Below, in pieces: positions 54,052 through 55,147 of a stretch of DNA of 55,147 nucleotides. Source of the DNA: Pirellulales bacterium (GTDB lineage: Bacteria; Planctomycetota; Planctomycetia; Pirellulales; JACPPG01); NCBI GenBank assembly GCA_036490175.1, contig DASXEJ010000361.1:1-55147 (forward strand). The letters are read 5' to 3'. The translations under genes and the position numbers were made by a program. Each line of letters begins with the position of its first letter. Position 1 is the stretch's first letter. A model generated the notes under the pieces. The model did no database searches, had not been told where the DNA came from, and was given only the letters and a program-made list of their open reading frames with translations.

Positions 54052-54807
54052 TCAATCCAGCACTCTTACACGCACGTTGCGGTAGCGGACGAATTCCTTG
54101 GTGTGGTCGCCGCCGCCGTGGACCTGCAGCGCGATGCCGCCGGTATCGGGATGACGTTTTTCCGTGTCCTTGAATTCCATGAAACGGACGCGGTTGATCC
54201 AGGTCGTGATCTGCGGCGGGTTTCCTTCGATCCGAGCCCGCAGTTCGTTCCATTTGCCGTGTTGCCACAGCTTGGGCCAATCGGCCGGCTTGATCGGTAG
54301 TGGGAACGCGCAATCGTGCTGCTTGATCTCGGTGACCTTTTCCAGGAAATCGAAGTTGCGCAGGTGAATACCGCCGGTCAGCCCCTCGCCATAGACGCCG
54401 GCCAGGTTGCCTGCGGAGTGATAATCGACCATGTATTGATAGGCCTGCCCTTTTTCGTTGCTGCGCAGGAACAATCCGCTGTCGGGGCCGAAGTCGTTGT
54501 TCATCTCGACCACGACTTCGAAATTGCCGTACTGCTTGTCGGTGAGAATGATGCCGCCGTTGCCGGGAATGTCTTGGCTTCCCGTGATCGCGCCATCTTC
54601 CACGACCCAGCGACCGCCACTCTTGTGCTTGCTCTTGCCGCTGTGACCGGTTTCGGCGCTGACGTGCCAGCCGTCCAGGTTCTTGCCGTCGAAGATCGTG
54701 GCGAACCCCTTGTCGTCGAACGTATCGCGGCGAAACTCCTCGGCCGCGGCGCGGTCGAAATGCGACGTGGCGCAAACGAAAAGCACAAACGCATAGATCG
54801 ATCGCAT
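54052..54807 (-). CDS. DUF1080 (3-keto-disaccharide hydrolase) domain protein
   Basis: 251 residues from the ATG at 54807, with AGGAG ten bases upstream and a signal peptide (IYAFVLFVCATSHFDRAAA); the longer frame begins with an Arg-rich non-family stretch. The single DUF1080 domain, a jelly-roll, shows FATIFDGKNLDGWH, YGNFEVVVEMNNDFGPDSGL, FLRSNEKGQAYQYMVDYH and GGIALQVHGGGDHTKEFVRY, and ends NVRVRVL. These proteins hydrolyse 3-keto-disaccharides or related glycosides and are very abundant in planctomycetes. Exported; stands alone here, with a VOC-family gene upstream. Confidence 0.93.
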   Translation of the reverse strand: MRSIYAFVLFVCATSHFDRAAAEEFRRDTFDDKGFATIFDGKNLDGWHVSAETGHSGKSKHKSGGRWVVEDGAITGSQDIPGNGGIILTDKQYGNFEVVVEMNNDFGPDSGLFLRSNEKGQAYQYMVDYHSAGNLAGVYGEGLTGGIHLRNFDFLEKVTEIKQHDCAFPLPIKPADWPKLWQHGKWNELRARIEGNPPQITTWINRVRFMEFKDTEKRHPDTGGIALQVHGGGDHTKEFVRYRNVRVRVLD

Positions 54808-54968
54808 CGGTGTCAGGCTCCTGTTGATTTGCTCGGCAAAGCCAGGCCGGCGGCCAGCCCTGCGATGAGTCGACCAGAATAACACGCGCGCCGTGGCCAG
54901 ACTACCACTCGGATGTCGGCGGCGCCCGCTGAAAAACGCTCGCCGGCTCTTCCTGGAACCTAGCAACT

Positions 54969-55147
54969 TCACGGCCCGGGGATTTCCCGCGCTTGCCGCA
55001 CGTGCCAACAGACGCCTCCCGGGTCGATGATGTGCATCTCTCTGCCCCACGGAAAATCGGTCGGCGGTTTGAACCGGACACCCGGAAAACGCGCGGTGAT
55101 TTCCTGGCTGTCTAATTCCTGCCAGTAGAGATCCAAGTCGGGCACTT
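54969..55147 (-). CDS. VOC-family (glyoxalase/bleomycin-resistance-like) protein, C-terminal part
   Basis: The gene is cut by the right edge of the window. The visible 58 or so C-terminal residues read LDLYWQELDSQEITARFPGV, then KPPTDFPWGREMHIIDPGGV, then CWHVRQ and the stop. WGREMHIIDPGGVCWHVRQ is the typical C-terminal strand of a VOC-fold domain, with Glu as metal ligand. The rest of the protein and its exact family cannot be seen. Confidence 0.7.
   Translation of the reverse strand, partial: VPDLDLYWQELDSQEITARFPGVRFKPPTDFPWGREMHIIDPGGVCWHVRQAREIPGP

Overview
The window reads as chromosomal DNA of a high-GC planctomycete, most like the Pirellulales and relatives. The indicators are a DUF1553/DUF1549 cytochrome (PSD1) gene paired with DUF1501, a second DUF1501 gene, a DUF1559 prepilin-like protein, a 3-keto-disaccharide hydrolase (DUF1080), several PEP-CTERM proteins, three large proteins with variants of the planctomycete LEPR-XLL N-terminal motif, and dockerin-type repeats built on an unusually uniform NGLDIN core. 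I saw no rRNA, tRNA, CRISPR array, insertion sequence or phage gene.

Layout. 1-7.1 kb holds a secreted DUF4838 protein, a GNAT acetyltransferase, a UDP-galactopyranose-mutase-like flavoprotein on the minus strand, and a TMTC-like membrane protein with TPR repeats. 7.5-15.5 kb holds two giant secreted proteins: an S53 peptidase with three SdrD-B/P-domain repeats, and a dockerin/LamG protein. 15.5-19 kb has a small molybdopterin oxidoreductase divergent from a ModE-like regulator, a glucose/sorbosone dehydrogenase, and a class I glutamine amidotransferase. 19.1-21 kb has an aldehyde dehydrogenase followed by a small unknown gene.

21-23.4 kb is the most interesting part. It is a minus-strand cluster of an ArsR-type regulator, a phytanoyl-CoA-dioxygenase-family enzyme, and a chimera that joins an intact ArsI-type C-As lyase domain to the C-terminal half of a methyltransferase. 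A perfect 16-bp palindrome lies upstream. It looks like an arsenical-responsive system, but its chemistry cannot be settled from sequence alone.

23.9-29.6 kb has a PEP-CTERM/dockerin protein, a DUF1559 protein, and a second S53 peptidase on the minus strand that shares its C-terminal half with the first. 30.4-36.6 kb has a lipoprotein, an OmpR-type two-component pair followed by a HEPN/AbiU2-like protein, an SDR and a class IV aminotransferase. 36.9-50 kb is a typical planctomycete catabolic and surface-protein region: PSD1-DUF1501, a GDSL hydrolase, ThuA, an esterase, a PQQ dehydrogenase, a PEP-CTERM protein and a lone DUF1501. 50.3-55.1 kb is gene-poor. It holds GrpB, a small membrane protein, a frameshifted pseudogene next to its intact PEP-CTERM relative, a DUF1080 hydrolase, and the end of a VOC-family gene cut by the window edge.

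Most genes appear to serve secretion, surface display and polysaccharide or sugar oxidation. Gene starts were chosen by reading ribosome-binding sites, signal peptides and family length; many differ from the longest open frame. All family assignments come from motifs read by eye and memory of the families, with no database search.
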